Source of the DNA: Sagittula sp048553715
GTDB lineage: Bacteria > Pseudomonadota > Alphaproteobacteria > Rhodobacterales > Rhodobacteraceae
Length of the DNA stretch: 64,000 nucleotides
Assembly (NCBI RefSeq): GCF_048553715.1
Contig: NZ_JBLZNC010000003.1
Span: 186,001-250,000 of the forward strand
Reading direction: 5' to 3'
Under the pieces are notes generated by a model. The model was not told the DNA's origin, did no database searches, and worked only from the letters and a program-made list of their open reading frames with translations. This document shows, piece after piece, positions 1 to 8,576 of the stretch (the first letter of the stretch is position 1; each line of letters starts with the position of its first letter). The translations under genes and the position numbers were made by a program.

Positions 1-437
1 TGACCGGGCGGTTGTCACGTCCAACTGACATCGCTGATGTGGGGTAACGGTTTCCCGCCACAGCTGCGACGCGGCCCGTGACGCTGACGGGCGCGCATAT
101 CCCCCACAGCTGTGCGCGGGACTGGGCCGGGGGCGTGCGCGTCCTCGGCCTTCTGGCATTTTATTGGATTGATCCGGATGCCGTGACGGGGTGGGAGGTC
201 ACGGCATCCGGCAATGAACCATGGCCGGACCGCCTCGCGGGAGCGGGAACGCAGGTCGGCCAACGGCTCTTAACGCGAGATGGGGCAACCGATGCGGTTG
301 ACCAGTCACTATTGCGTCTTTGTTAAGACCGATCTGTCAAACTAGGCGCGGGTTGCCAAGGCAAACCCGTGCTTGCAGGCCTGTCCCGTTGCGTCACAAC
401 GGGACCGTCTGGGCCATATGGTCACAAAACCTGCGCC
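1..437. other. Left-edge stretch without a convincing gene
   Basis: I see no supportable gene here. The reading frames present are short and arginine/proline-rich, as expected by chance in GC-rich DNA. The stretch holds three stem-loop candidates: a perfect 13-bp inverted repeat at 174-211, an imperfect repeat around 346-371, and a 7-bp stem at 384-390/398-404. The last two lie just beyond the 3' end of the leftward operon that stops at 438. They could help end or stabilise that transcript, but neither is followed by a T-run on that strand. Confidence 0.5.
174..211. repeat. Perfect 13-bp inverted repeat (hairpin)
   Basis: The arms CCGGATGCCGTGA (174-186) and TCACGGCATCCGG (199-211) are exactly complementary around a 12-base GC-rich loop. 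No T-run follows on either strand, so it is not a classical intrinsic terminator. It may be a structured RNA element, a REP-like repeat or a protein site. No second copy was noticed in the window. Confidence 0.6.
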
Positions 438-1448
438 TCAGCCACTGCCCTTGTCTGATTGAAACAGCCCGCCGAGTGCCGAGCGGATCACAACCCGGAC
501 AGAGGGGCGTTTGCGCGCAACGAAGGGCAGGGGGCGGCAGACTTCCATCGCGGCGACACCGACGCGGGCGGTCAATGCACCGTTCACCATCCCCTCGCCG
601 AAGCGCCGCGACAGCTTGCCCAGCAGACCCGCGCCAAAGATCGGCTCCAGCATGTCATCGCCCACGGCAACAGCGCCCGTCGCCACGAGGTGCGAAAACA
701 CCGCGCGCGTCAGCCGCCAACTGCCCAGCGTGCCAGACCGCCCGCCATAGATTTCGGCGATGCGCCGGATCATCCGCAGGTTCGATGTCAGCGCCGCCGC
801 AACATCGGCCAGCGCGAGCGGCACCATGGCGGTGACTGCGGCGACCTGACGGCTGGCGGCTTCGACCTCGCGTTGGGCCAGCGCATCCAGCGGGGCAAGG
901 ATCTCTGCCTCGGCGTGGTGGATCAGGGCGGGCGCGTCAAAGATCTCGTCCTTGCGGGCGGCAAACCGGTCGCGGCCCCAACGGGTGTCCTCGCGCCCTT
1001 TGTACAGCGCCACAAGGTTGTCGGTCAGGGTGCGGGCCTGTTCCAGATCATCCTCGGCCAAGGCCTGATCGGCGGCGCGATGCAGCGCGTCGATCCGCGC
1101 CAGTCGGGAGAAGGCGGTCAGCTCTTTGATGATGATCAGCGTGCAGACCAACAGAAAGGCCACGATCAGGGCGGCTACGGCGTAGCCGAGGATGGGGTTC
1201 GCGGCGATCAGACCAACGGCAAAATTCCACGCGGCGAGCGAGATCACAGTGACCAGCAACGCGCCCAGCAAGCGCCAGAACCAGCGCGCCAAAGAAGACG
1301 GGCGATAGGCCGCGACAGCCGCGACCGTGCCCATGGCCGCGCCCTCGGGCAGCGGCGTGGCATCGGGCACGGGCGGGGCCTGCGCCGGAGAGGGCGCGGG
1401 CCCATCAGCAAGATCAAACAGAACGGGGCCTTTGGGCGGGGTGGTCAT
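438..1448 (-). CDS. YcjF-like (TIGR01620/DUF697) inner-membrane protein
   Basis: This 336-residue protein has the YcjF family layout. A proline-rich cytoplasmic N-terminus (about 1-45) is followed by two hydrophobic segments (about 57-82 and 84-108), a charged helical middle, and a C-terminal DUF697-like region rich in Ala/Gly/Val with R-I-A-E-I-Y-G-G-R near residue 234. In enterobacteria ycjX and ycjF are adjacent, belong to the stress/phage-shock-linked set, and have no assigned biochemistry. Here it is the last gene of a leftward operon behind a YcjX-like GTPase and a GNAT protein, starting 16 bases after the GNAT stop. Family assignment is from the sequence and context; function is unknown. 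Confidence 0.8.
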   Translation of the reverse strand: MTTPPKGPVLFDLADGPAPSPAQAPPVPDATPLPEGAAMGTVAAVAAYRPSSLARWFWRLLGALLVTVISLAAWNFAVGLIAANPILGYAVAALIVAFLLVCTLIIIKELTAFSRLARIDALHRAADQALAEDDLEQARTLTDNLVALYKGREDTRWGRDRFAARKDEIFDAPALIHHAEAEILAPLDALAQREVEAASRQVAAVTAMVPLALADVAAALTSNLRMIRRIAEIYGGRSGTLGSWRLTRAVFSHLVATGAVAVGDDMLEPIFGAGLLGKLSRRFGEGMVNGALTARVGVAAMEVCRPLPFVARKRPSVRVVIRSALGGLFQSDKGSG

Positions 1449-1464
1449 CTTTGGCTCCGATCGC

Positions 1465-2295
1465 TTAGGGACGCTGCACGGCAGAGGTCTGCGGCAGCGT
1501 CAGTTGTGGTGCGGCGGGCGGGCGCGTCCAGACGCAGCGCACATCGGGCAGACCCTCGTCATTGTGGATGCCGTCGGTCTGCTCGGTCTCATGAAAGCCC
1601 TCGCGGCGGTAGAACCGGCGGGCGCCGCTGTTGTCTTGCAGTGCCCAAAGCTCCAGCCGGTCACAGGCATCTTTCGCCGATTGCAACAGCGCCTGCCCGA
1701 CGCCGCGCCCTTGGGCAAAATCGGCCACGTATAGGCTGTGGATATAGTCGGCGTCACGGGCGATGAAGCCTGCGGTGCGGTGATCAAGTTCCGCCACCGT
1801 CACCCAGCCCGCGTCAATCATGCGACCGGCATGTGCGATATCCTCGACCGAGGAATGCAGCCGTGGCTTCCACGTCGCGGCCAGCGTGGCCTGCGTGATG
1901 ATATCCCCCAAGCGTCCGGCATCAAGCGGGTTGGCGCGGCGCAGGTGCAGATCGGCGGGGTTGGTGGGCACGTCCTGCGGCGTGGGCGCAGGGTCGGGGT
2001 CATGTGGCACCGGTGTCTCTTCGGGTCGGTTGTCCGGCGGCAGATCGGGGTCAGGGCTTGGCGGCAGCTCTTGTGGCGCGTCGGGGCGTGCGGGCGTGTG
2101 GTCAGGAATGTCGCGTCCGGGCAGATCGTCCGGCACCTCGGTCGGGGGCGCGGGCGGCAGGTCAGGCGACGGGGTCGGGGGTGTTTCCTGCGGAATGTCG
2201 GGCGGTGTCTCGCGCGGAGGGGTGGGCACGGGGTCGGAGGGCGCAGGCACATCTGCCCCGCCCAGAGGGGTGGTCAGAACCAGTGGCTGTTTCAC
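1465..2295 (-). CDS. GNAT acetyltransferase with long proline-rich N-terminus
   Basis: I start this at the GTG at 2295, which overlaps the stop of the upstream YcjX-like gene in a GTGA arrangement. That implies translational coupling and gives 276 residues. Residues about 10-113 are low-complexity, roughly 38% proline mixed with Asp/Glu/Thr, and probably disordered. Residues about 116-255 form a GNAT fold, with the acetyl-CoA loop Q-G-R-G-V-G-Q-A-L-L at about 195-204 and the usual N-x-x-A-x-x-F-Y-x-x-x-G-F element near 220-235. The substrate cannot be told. The gene sits between ycjX- and ycjF-like genes, so it may act on that pair or on an envelope target (inference). A longer in-frame start upstream would run inside ycjX and is unlikely. 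Confidence 0.75.
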   Translation of the reverse strand: MKQPLVLTTPLGGADVPAPSDPVPTPPRETPPDIPQETPPTPSPDLPPAPPTEVPDDLPGRDIPDHTPARPDAPQELPPSPDPDLPPDNRPEETPVPHDPDPAPTPQDVPTNPADLHLRRANPLDAGRLGDIITQATLAATWKPRLHSSVEDIAHAGRMIDAGWVTVAELDHRTAGFIARDADYIHSLYVADFAQGRGVGQALLQSAKDACDRLELWALQDNSGARRFYRREGFHETEQTDGIHNDEGLPDVRCVWTRPPAAPQLTLPQTSAVQRP

Positions 2296-3707
2296 AGGCG
2301 GTCTCCGATCAGGAATTGCGCGGCGCGGTCCAGCCGGATGTGTGGCGGTCCTTCGCCCGGTTTCAGGGTCAGCGGCGCAGGGGCAAAGGACATGACGGAA
2401 TAATCCTGATCCAGCCATGTGTCCGCCCCGCTGCGCGCTGCTCCCAGCAGGTGGTTGGGGTCCTCGGGCAGGGCGCCGGGGTAGAACGCCGCCTGTTTGC
2501 CGGTGTCCAGCAAGGTGCCGCGCACGCAGGGCAGGGCGCCCCCGTTGTGGGGCACCATCTCTTCGGTCGTGGCGCGCAGTGCGGCCATAGACATCGCCGC
2601 CGTCTGCGCACCGGCAAAGCGGGCACGGTCCCGAGCATCGCGGGTCAACGCCTCCATCACAGAGGTCAGCTGGGGGTGTTGTGTGTGGTGCAGATGATCG
2701 GCCTTTGTCGCGGCAAACAGGATCTTGTCAATGCGTTTGCCCAGCAGCAGCGAGGTCAGAAATGACGACGCACCGGGGCGAAAGGCCTTGAGGATATCGG
2801 ACAGGGTCTGGCGCAGATCCTCGACCGCGCGCGGGCCTGCGTTGATCGCGCCCAAGGCATCCACAAGGACAATCTGCCGGTCGAGCCGGGCGAAATGGTC
2901 CCGAAAAAACGGTTTCACAACGCGGGATTTATAGGCGTCAAACCGGCGTTCGAATTCACGGTAGAGCGTCCCACGGCCTGCGCGGTCCACCGGCGGCAGT
3001 GGCGCGAATGTCAAAACGGGCGAGCCCGCAAGATCGCCGGGCAACAAGAACCGCCCCGGCGAGCAATCGGAAAACCCTTGGGCACGGGCGGCGTGCAATG
3101 CGGTGGTGTAGGCTGCGGCCAGACGCTGTGCCGTGGGTTCCTCCAGCTTTTGCGCGGCGGCATCGCTGGTGGCCATCGCGGCAAATCCGTCAGGGTCGGG
3201 ACGATGGGCCAGTCGCTGCAACATGCTGGCCGACCAGTCGGCATAACTTTTTTCCATCAAACCCAGATCCAGCAGCCATTCGCCGGGGTAGTCGATGATA
3301 TCAAGATGCAGGGTGCGCGGTCCCTGTAGCCCCGCCAGCAGCCCGGAGGGGCGAATTTTCAGCGACAGGCGCAGCTCGGACACCGCGCGGGTGCTGTCGG
3401 GCCAATGCGGCTGGCGGGCGGTCAACGCGCCCAGATGGGTTTCATAGTCAAACCTCGGCAGGGTGTCATCGGGCTGCGGCTGCAGGAATGCGCTCAGGAT
3501 GCGGCCCTCGCTTTGCGCCACAAGACCGGGCATGCGGCCCCGGTCCATCAGGTTGGCAACCAGCGAGGTGATAAAGACCGTCTTGCCCGCGCGTGACAGG
3601 CCCGTCACTCCCAGCCGCAAGCTGGGTTCGAAAAATGTCTCGGACAGGGTGTTGCCCGCGCTTTCGACGCTGCGGGTCAGGGTGTCTGCGATGGTTGTCA
3701 GGACCAT
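2292..3707 (-). CDS. YcjX-like P-loop GTPase/ATPase (DUF463)
   Basis: This 471-residue protein has a Walker A loop G-L-S-R-A-G-K-T at 36-43, an I-D-Y-P-G-E-W switch-type motif near residue 137, and T-K-A-D-H in the position of the base-specificity motif near residue 335. That combination defines the YcjX/DUF463 family of dynamin-like nucleotide-binding proteins, whose length is usually about 460-480. It is the first gene of the leftward operon with the GNAT and YcjF-like genes and is divergent from truA across about 130 bases. In E. coli ycjX belongs to the sigma-32/phage-shock-linked ycjXF pair; the cellular role is unsettled. The family assignment is firm, the role is inference. Confidence 0.88.
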   Translation of the reverse strand: MVLTTIADTLTRSVESAGNTLSETFFEPSLRLGVTGLSRAGKTVFITSLVANLMDRGRMPGLVAQSEGRILSAFLQPQPDDTLPRFDYETHLGALTARQPHWPDSTRAVSELRLSLKIRPSGLLAGLQGPRTLHLDIIDYPGEWLLDLGLMEKSYADWSASMLQRLAHRPDPDGFAAMATSDAAAQKLEEPTAQRLAAAYTTALHAARAQGFSDCSPGRFLLPGDLAGSPVLTFAPLPPVDRAGRGTLYREFERRFDAYKSRVVKPFFRDHFARLDRQIVLVDALGAINAGPRAVEDLRQTLSDILKAFRPGASSFLTSLLLGKRIDKILFAATKADHLHHTQHPQLTSVMEALTRDARDRARFAGAQTAAMSMAALRATTEEMVPHNGGALPCVRGTLLDTGKQAAFYPGALPEDPNHLLGAARSGADTWLDQDYSVMSFAPAPLTLKPGEGPPHIRLDRAAQFLIGDRL

Positions 3708-3839
3708 GAGGGGCCTTTTGCTGCTGCTCTGACATTAACTTAGGGCCTTGGAGGCGATGCTGCCAGTGCGGGTGCGGGGGGAATTGAGGGGGACAAGACG
3801 CTCTGGACCCGCAGGCGCGCTTTGGCTATTGCGCGGGGC

Positions 3840-4607
3840 ATGCCCAGATACGCGCTTTTGATCGAATATGACGGACGCCCCTTTGCCGGATGGCAGCGGC
3901 AGGCGGACCAGCCCTCGGTGCAGCAGGCCATCGAAGATGCGCTTGCGAGGCTGGAGCCGCGCGCCCATACCATTGCCGGGGCCGGGCGCACCGATGCGGG
4001 GGTGCACGGGCGCGGTCAGGTGGCCCATTGCGATATGGACAAGGACTGGGATGCTTTTCGTCTTGGCGAGGCGCTGAACTATCACCTCAAACCCTCGCCC
4101 GTGGCGATCCTGCGCTGTGCGCCGGTGGCAGATGATTGGCACGCGAGGTTTTCAGCCAATGAGCGGCGCTATCTGTTCCGCTTGCTGACGCGGCGAGCGC
4201 CGTCCACGCTGGAGGCCGGTCAGGTCTGGCGGGTGAACCATGAACTGGACGTGGATGCGATGCGCCAAGGCGCGCAGCATCTGTTGGGGCGGCATGACTT
4301 CACCACCTTCCGGTCGGTGATGTGTCAGGCCCAATCGCCGGTCAAGACACTGGACGCGCTGGACATTCAGCGTGTGGACGGGCTGGCCGGTCCAGAGATC
4401 CAGTTCCGCCTGCGTGCGCGGTCGTTCCTGCACAATCAGGTCCGGTCTTTTGTGGGCACGCTGGAACGTGTGGGCGCTGGCGCATGGGCACCCGAGCGGG
4501 TGCGCGACGCCTTGGAGGCCTGCGACCGTGCCGCTTGCGGTCCGGTCTGCCCGCCGGATGGGCTGTACCTGACGGGCGTCGGCTATGAGGACGACCCCTT
4601 TTCCTAA
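3840..4607 (+). CDS. truA: tRNA pseudouridine(38-40) synthase TruA
   Basis: TruA isomerises uridines 38, 39 and 40 in the anticodon arm of many tRNAs. The 255-residue product starts M-P-R-Y-A-L-L-I-E-Y-D-G, typical of the family. It carries the catalytic signature A-G-R-T-D-A-G-V-H-G with the nucleophilic Asp at residue 52. The conserved F-L-H-N-Q-V-R segment lies near residue 200. A TTG in frame at 3822 would add six residues, but the ATG at 3840 matches the usual TruA beginning. The ribosome-binding site is weak. It is transcribed divergently from the YcjX operon. Confidence 0.95.
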   Translation: MPRYALLIEYDGRPFAGWQRQADQPSVQQAIEDALARLEPRAHTIAGAGRTDAGVHGRGQVAHCDMDKDWDAFRLGEALNYHLKPSPVAILRCAPVADDWHARFSANERRYLFRLLTRRAPSTLEAGQVWRVNHELDVDAMRQGAQHLLGRHDFTTFRSVMCQAQSPVKTLDALDIQRVDGLAGPEIQFRLRARSFLHNQVRSFVGTLERVGAGAWAPERVRDALEACDRAACGPVCPPDGLYLTGVGYEDDPFS

Positions 4608-4679
4608 GACAACGCCGGCAGCAAGCGCCTGTTAACCCGGCTCAGGTTAGGCTGCGCCTGTCCAAGGGCCGGAGGGGGC

Positions 4680-5078
4680 ATGCTGCGGATCGTCTGTCTA
4701 CTGCTGCCAGCGTTGGTGCCGTCGTGGCGCTTCTTTCGCGAAATCGCGCCATCGCCGCGGGTGGAGCTGCGCGTGAATGGCGGGCCGTGGCGTGCGGTCA
4801 TGCCGCCGCCGTACAGCCTGCCCGCCCGGACACTGGCGCGGCGTCTGCTCTGGTCGCCCGAGCGGAACGCGGCGCTCTACCTTGTGTCATTGGCAGAGCG
4901 GATCGTGGATCAGGGATCGCTGCGGGCAGAGGCAGAGCTTTGCGCGCGGCTGGCCCGCGATCATCCCGACACGCATCGCCTGCAAATGCGGCTTGTGTTC
5001 ATCAGCCGAACCGATGCCGGCATCACCCGCGAGACGCTGTTTCAAAGCGCCCCCTTTCCCGGCGCGGATCGGGCATGA
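4680..5078 (+). CDS. Small hypothetical protein upstream of an HTTM-like gene
   Basis: This 132-residue product is not recognised. The first 12 residues are hydrophobic (M-L-R-I-V-C-L-L-L-P-A-L), suggesting a weak signal or membrane anchor. The rest is soluble-looking, with a helical stretch W-S-P-E-R-N-A-A-L-Y-L-V-S-L-A-E near residue 58. Its TGA overlaps the ATG of the next gene (ATGA at 5075-5078), which indicates translational coupling and supports that it is a real gene. It probably works with the downstream membrane protein; no function can be assigned. Confidence 0.6.
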   Translation: MLRIVCLLLPALVPSWRFFREIAPSPRVELRVNGGPWRAVMPPPYSLPARTLARRLLWSPERNAALYLVSLAERIVDQGSLRAEAELCARLARDHPDTHRLQMRLVFISRTDAGITRETLFQSAPFPGADRA

Positions 5079-5755
5079 TGGCGTTTGATCTGGCGCTGCG
5101 GTGCACGCAGATCGGTCTGGCACTGGCGGTGCTGCAACAGGCAGTGGAACAGATGGCCATCGACCGCGCGGACCGCTGGTGGTTGAGCCTGCGGGCGCTC
5201 GCCTGTGTGCTGCTGCTTGGCCAGCAGGATTGGGCCATCTGGGGGCTGATGGCCAGCGGGGTCTGGGCGCTGCATTGCTATGACGGGCCGTTCAACGGGG
5301 GCAGCGATAAAATGACCCTGTTGATCACGACTTGCCTGTGCGTGACCCATGCCGCCCCCGACCCGTTCTGGCATGAGATGGCGCTCGCCTATCTCGCGGT
5401 GCAATTGGTGCTGTCCTATGTCATCTCCGGTCAGGTCAAGCTCAGGAACCCCGCGTGGCGGCGGGGTGAGGCCTTGCGCGATGTTTTCGCCTTTTCGGCC
5501 TATCCTGTCAGCGAGCGGTTGCGCGCATTGGCGCACAGCCGGTGGGTAACCTTTTGGGGCGCGTGGACCGTTATGTTGGTGGAAACAGGGTTCGTCTTGT
5601 TCATGCTGCACCCTGTGGCCTTGGTCATCGGGCTGGCCTTGGCGGCCGCCTTTCATCTGGCGAATGCGGTCCTCTTTGGCTTGAACCGTTTTTTCTGGAT
5701 CTGGCTTGCGGCCTATCCGTCGGTGATCTGGTTGCAGGGCCGTTTGCTGGGCTGA
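5075..5755 (+). CDS. HTTM-like multi-pass membrane protein
   Basis: The ATG at 5075 overlaps the preceding stop, giving 226 residues. The protein is mostly hydrophobic, with perhaps five to six membrane segments (near 35-60, 70-90, 100-120, 165-190 and 195-220). A charged loop Q-V-K-L-R-N-P-A-W-R-R-G-E-A near 115-130 resembles the HTTM domain seen in vitamin-K-dependent gamma-carboxylase-like membrane proteins. It forms a two-gene unit with the small upstream protein. The HTTM assignment is by overall pattern rather than a decisive catalytic motif. Confidence 0.6.
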   Translation: MMAFDLALRCTQIGLALAVLQQAVEQMAIDRADRWWLSLRALACVLLLGQQDWAIWGLMASGVWALHCYDGPFNGGSDKMTLLITTCLCVTHAAPDPFWHEMALAYLAVQLVLSYVISGQVKLRNPAWRRGEALRDVFAFSAYPVSERLRALAHSRWVTFWGAWTVMLVETGFVLFMLHPVALVIGLALAAAFHLANAVLFGLNRFFWIWLAAYPSVIWLQGRLLG

Positions 5756-5852
5756 GACGCAAAAACCGCTTGCCAAACGCCGGATTTGCGCGCATCACGC
5801 TGCTTATGAGCACTTTTGCAGATATCCGACGAGCCTGACCGCTCCTTTCGAC

Positions 5853-5870
5853 CTTCGCCCTGTGGCGAAG
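5853..5870. other. Short hairpin between HTTM-like gene and argD
   Basis: CTTCGCC (5853-5859) pairs perfectly with GGCGAAG (5864-5870) around a four-base loop. It lies about 100 bases past the HTTM-like stop and about 120 before argD. No T-run follows, so it could be a weak terminator for the upstream pair or part of the argD leader. Confidence 0.4.
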
Positions 5871-5992
5871 CCGCTGCTATTGTTCAAACCCCATCCATGA
5901 CAACTTGACAGGCCCACGGTGCCTTGCCACCAATCGGCCTTCCACCTTCGCGCCCCTGCCCACGCATGCGCACAGTGCCTGAGGATAGTCAC

Positions 5993-7180
5993 ATGACCTC
6001 TTCCGTTCTGCAGACCTACAATCGCGCGCCGCTCCACTTTGTCAAAGGGGAAGGCACTTGGCTAATCGAGGAGGACGGCCGCCGATTTCTGGATCTGGGA
6101 TCGGGCATTGCGGTGAACGCATTGGGCCATGCCCATCCCGATCTTGTGGCCGCGCTGACGCAGCAGGCCAGCCAGCTGTGGCACGTGTCGAACCTGTACG
6201 AGATTCCGCAACAAGAGGCGCTGGCCACCGCGCTGACCGACAACAGCTTTGCCGATCGGGTGTTTTTCACCAATTCGGGCACAGAGGCCTGCGAGCTCGC
6301 GGTCAAGATGGCGCGCAAATACTGGTACGACAAAGGCCAGCCGGACAAGGTCGATATCATCACCTTCAGCGGCTCGTTCCATGGGCGGTCTTCGGCGGGG
6401 ATTGCTGCCGCCGGGTCCGAGAAGATGGTCAAAGGCTTCGGCCCGATCCTCGAAGGCTTTGTGCATGTCCCGTGGGGCGACCACGATGCGTTTACCGCCG
6501 CGATCACAGACACCACTGCAGCCGTTCTGATCGAACCTGTGCAGGGGGAGGGCGGCATTCGCCCGCTGCCTGACCAGTGCCTCAAAGGGCTGCGCGACAT
6601 TTGCGACGAGAAGGGCATCCTGCTGGTGCTGGACGAGGTGCAATGTGGCGTGGGCCGGACCGGCAAGCTGTTTGCCCATGAATGGGCGGGCATTGCCCCC
6701 GACATCATGATGGTGGCCAAGGGCATCGGTGGTGGCTTCCCGCTGGGGGCGGTGCTGGCCACAGAGGATGCCGCCTCTGGCATGACGGTCGGCACGCACG
6801 GGTCGACCTATGGCGGCAACCCGCTGGGCTGCGCGGTGGGCAAGGCCGTGATCGACCGCGTGGCAGATCCTGCGTTTCTCGACGGGGTGAATGCACGCGC
6901 CGGTCGGCTGCGCCAAAAGCTCGAATCGCTGGTCGCCAGCCATCCGGATATCTTTGAAGGCGTGCGTGGCGCGGGGCTGATGCTGGGCCTGAAGACAAAG
7001 GTCGCCCCGACCGATTTTGTGCAGGCGGGCTATGCGGCCGAGGTCATCACCGTGCCTGCCGCCGACAATATCGTGCGTCTGCTGCCGCCGCTGAATATCA
7101 CTGACGCGGAAATCGACGAGGCGGTCGCCCGCCTTGACCGCGCTGCCACCCAAATGACCGCCGCGTCCCAACCTGAATAA
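5993..7180 (+). CDS. argD: Acetylornithine aminotransferase
   Basis: ArgD is a PLP enzyme that converts N-acetylglutamate semialdehyde to N2-acetylornithine in arginine synthesis; many also act in succinyldiaminopimelate formation. The 395-residue product shows class III aminotransferase features: F-T-N-S-G-T-E-A for phosphate binding, L-D-E-V-Q-C-G-V-G-R-T-G for the PLP aspartate, and K in M-V-A-K-G-I-G-G-G-F-P for the Schiff base. I chose the ATG at 5993 because GAGGA lies 8 bases upstream; an in-frame start at 5924 has no support. A possible -35 TTGACA sits at 5905-5910 with only a poor -10. argF follows after 12 bases, so the two form an operon. Confidence 0.95.
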   Translation: MTSSVLQTYNRAPLHFVKGEGTWLIEEDGRRFLDLGSGIAVNALGHAHPDLVAALTQQASQLWHVSNLYEIPQQEALATALTDNSFADRVFFTNSGTEACELAVKMARKYWYDKGQPDKVDIITFSGSFHGRSSAGIAAAGSEKMVKGFGPILEGFVHVPWGDHDAFTAAITDTTAAVLIEPVQGEGGIRPLPDQCLKGLRDICDEKGILLVLDEVQCGVGRTGKLFAHEWAGIAPDIMMVAKGIGGGFPLGAVLATEDAASGMTVGTHGSTYGGNPLGCAVGKAVIDRVADPAFLDGVNARAGRLRQKLESLVASHPDIFEGVRGAGLMLGLKTKVAPTDFVQAGYAAEVITVPAADNIVRLLPPLNITDAEIDEAVARLDRAATQMTAASQPE

Positions 7181-7192
7181 AGAGCCGATCCG

Positions 7193-8119
7193 ATGAACCA
7201 TTTTCTCGATATCCACAAAACCGATCAAGCGGCGCTGCGCGGCATTATCGACAGTGCAAAATCCATCAAGGATGCGCGCAAAGGCCTGCCCAAGGCTGCG
7301 CTGGATGCGGATTTGCCGCTGAAAGACCGGATGGTCGCGCTGATTTTTGAAAAGCCTTCGACCCGCACGCGGACCTCTTTTGATGTGGGCGTGCGCCAGA
7401 TGGGCGGGCAGACCATGGTGCTGTCGGGCAACGACATGCAGCTGGGCCACGGCGAAACCATCGCGGACACCGCACGGGTGATGTCGCGTTATGTGGACAT
7501 GATCATGATCCGCACCTTCGATGAAAGCGTGCTGGAGGAGATGGCCGAATATGCCTCTGTGCCGGTGATCAACGGTTTGACCGACCGGACGCACCCCTGC
7601 CAGATCATGGCCGATATCCTGACGTTCGAGGAACATCGCGGCCCGATCGCAGGCAAAAAGGTGGTCTGGTGCGGTGATGGCAACAACGTCTGCGCGTCTT
7701 TCCTGCATGCGGCGGGGCAGTTCGGCTTTGATCTGACGTTCTCTGGTCCGGTTCAGCTGGACCCGGAGCCGGAGTTCGTCGGCTGGGCCCGCAATCAGGG
7801 CGTCAATGTCGAGATCGAGCGGGATCCGGCAAAGGCTGTTGATGGCGCGGATCTGATCGTGGCCGACACATGGGTCTCGATGCATGACGCGCAATCCGCG
7901 CGGGAACGTCGGCACAACATGCTGCGGCCCTATCAGGTGAACACCGCTTTGATGGCACATGCCAAACCGGACGCGTTGTTTATGCACTGCCTGCCCGCAC
8001 ACCGTGAGGAAGAAGTCACCTCAGAGGTGATGGATGGCCCGAGCTCGGTCATTTGGGACGAGGCAGAAAACCGTCTTCACGCGCAAAAGGCCATTATGAA
8101 ATGGTGCCTTGAGGGCTAA
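7193..8119 (+). CDS. argF: Ornithine carbamoyltransferase
   Basis: The enzyme joins carbamoyl phosphate to ornithine to make citrulline in arginine biosynthesis. The 308-residue product has the carbamoyl-phosphate loop S-T-R-T-R-T at about 56-61, the H-P-C-Q motif (T-H-P-C-Q-I-M-A-D), and H-C-L-P-A-H-R near residue 265, which carries the catalytic cysteine. Length and motif order are normal for anabolic OTCases. It is 12 bases downstream of argD and is expected to be on the same transcript. Confidence 0.96.
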   Translation: MNHFLDIHKTDQAALRGIIDSAKSIKDARKGLPKAALDADLPLKDRMVALIFEKPSTRTRTSFDVGVRQMGGQTMVLSGNDMQLGHGETIADTARVMSRYVDMIMIRTFDESVLEEMAEYASVPVINGLTDRTHPCQIMADILTFEEHRGPIAGKKVVWCGDGNNVCASFLHAAGQFGFDLTFSGPVQLDPEPEFVGWARNQGVNVEIERDPAKAVDGADLIVADTWVSMHDAQSARERRHNMLRPYQVNTALMAHAKPDALFMHCLPAHREEEVTSEVMDGPSSVIWDEAENRLHAQKAIMKWCLEG

Positions 8120-8124
8120 GCCCG

Positions 8125-8307
8125 TCAGTACACCGCTTGTGTCAGCCAATAGATCGTGCCCGCCCAGAATGCGGGCACGATGATCCAGACCAAGGCCCAG
8201 ATGATCGGGCGCGCGGGGTGCTGATCTTCCCACTGTCGGTTGCCGCGATAGGGGACAAAAGGCGCAGCTGTGATTGGGCGTCGCGTCGTGTCTGTCAGTT
8301 CGGTCAT
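8125..8307 (-). CDS. Tiny single-pass membrane protein
   Basis: This 60-residue product has a polar N-terminus (1-33) and one hydrophobic segment (about 34-57) containing the pattern V-P-x-F-W-x-x-T-I-x-W. A strong AGGAGG Shine-Dalgarno site lies six bases before the ATG (8313-8318 on this strand), which is the best evidence that this small frame is translated. The next gene upstream on the same strand encodes a similar small protein. No family name is recognised. It is convergent with argF. Confidence 0.65.
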   Translation of the reverse strand: MTELTDTTRRPITAAPFVPYRGNRQWEDQHPARPIIWALVWIIVPAFWAGTIYWLTQAVY

Positions 8308-8372
8308 GCAAACCTCCTGCCGCAGTGACGGGGTGGAGATACCGAATTTTGGTTAATTTTCCCTCTGCGAGA

Positions 8373-8576
8373 TCAGAACAGCCGATCCACCGCCCAGACG
8401 ATGGTCGCGGTCCAGAACATCGGGACCAGTATCAACACCGTGGCCCAGGCCCAGACGATGGCCGCCCCGTTGCGTGCAGGCGGTCGCAAGCTGTGGGCCG
8501 CTGCCATGTAGGGGCTCGGATCAAAGCGGCGAAGTGGTTGCTCCTGTCGGCGATAGCGATTCTCGGGTGGCAGCAT
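8373..8576 (-). CDS. Small single-pass membrane protein, similar to its neighbour
   Basis: I start this at 8576, where AGAGG precedes the ATG, giving 67 residues. A basic polar N-terminus precedes a hydrophobic C-terminal segment with V-P-M-F-W-T-A-T-I-V-W, which matches the V-P-A-F-W-A-G-T-I-Y-W of the 60-residue protein just downstream. The two look like tandem duplicates that have diverged. A longer frame reaching 8786 would overlap the end of hrpB and has no start signal. Function unknown. Confidence 0.55.
   Translation of the reverse strand: MLPPENRYRRQEQPLRRFDPSPYMAAAHSLRPPARNGAAIVWAWATVLILVPMFWTATIVWAVDRLF

Noticed and set aside
5924..5992. Upstream start for argD
   Set aside because: The extra 23 residues do not look like ArgD, and GAGGA correctly precedes the ATG at 5993.
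6062..8002. Long antisense reading frame (about 646 codons) over argD and argF
   Set aside because: It mirrors two strongly conserved enzymes, has a His/Arg/Gln-rich composition typical of antisense GC-rich frames, and lacks a start signal.
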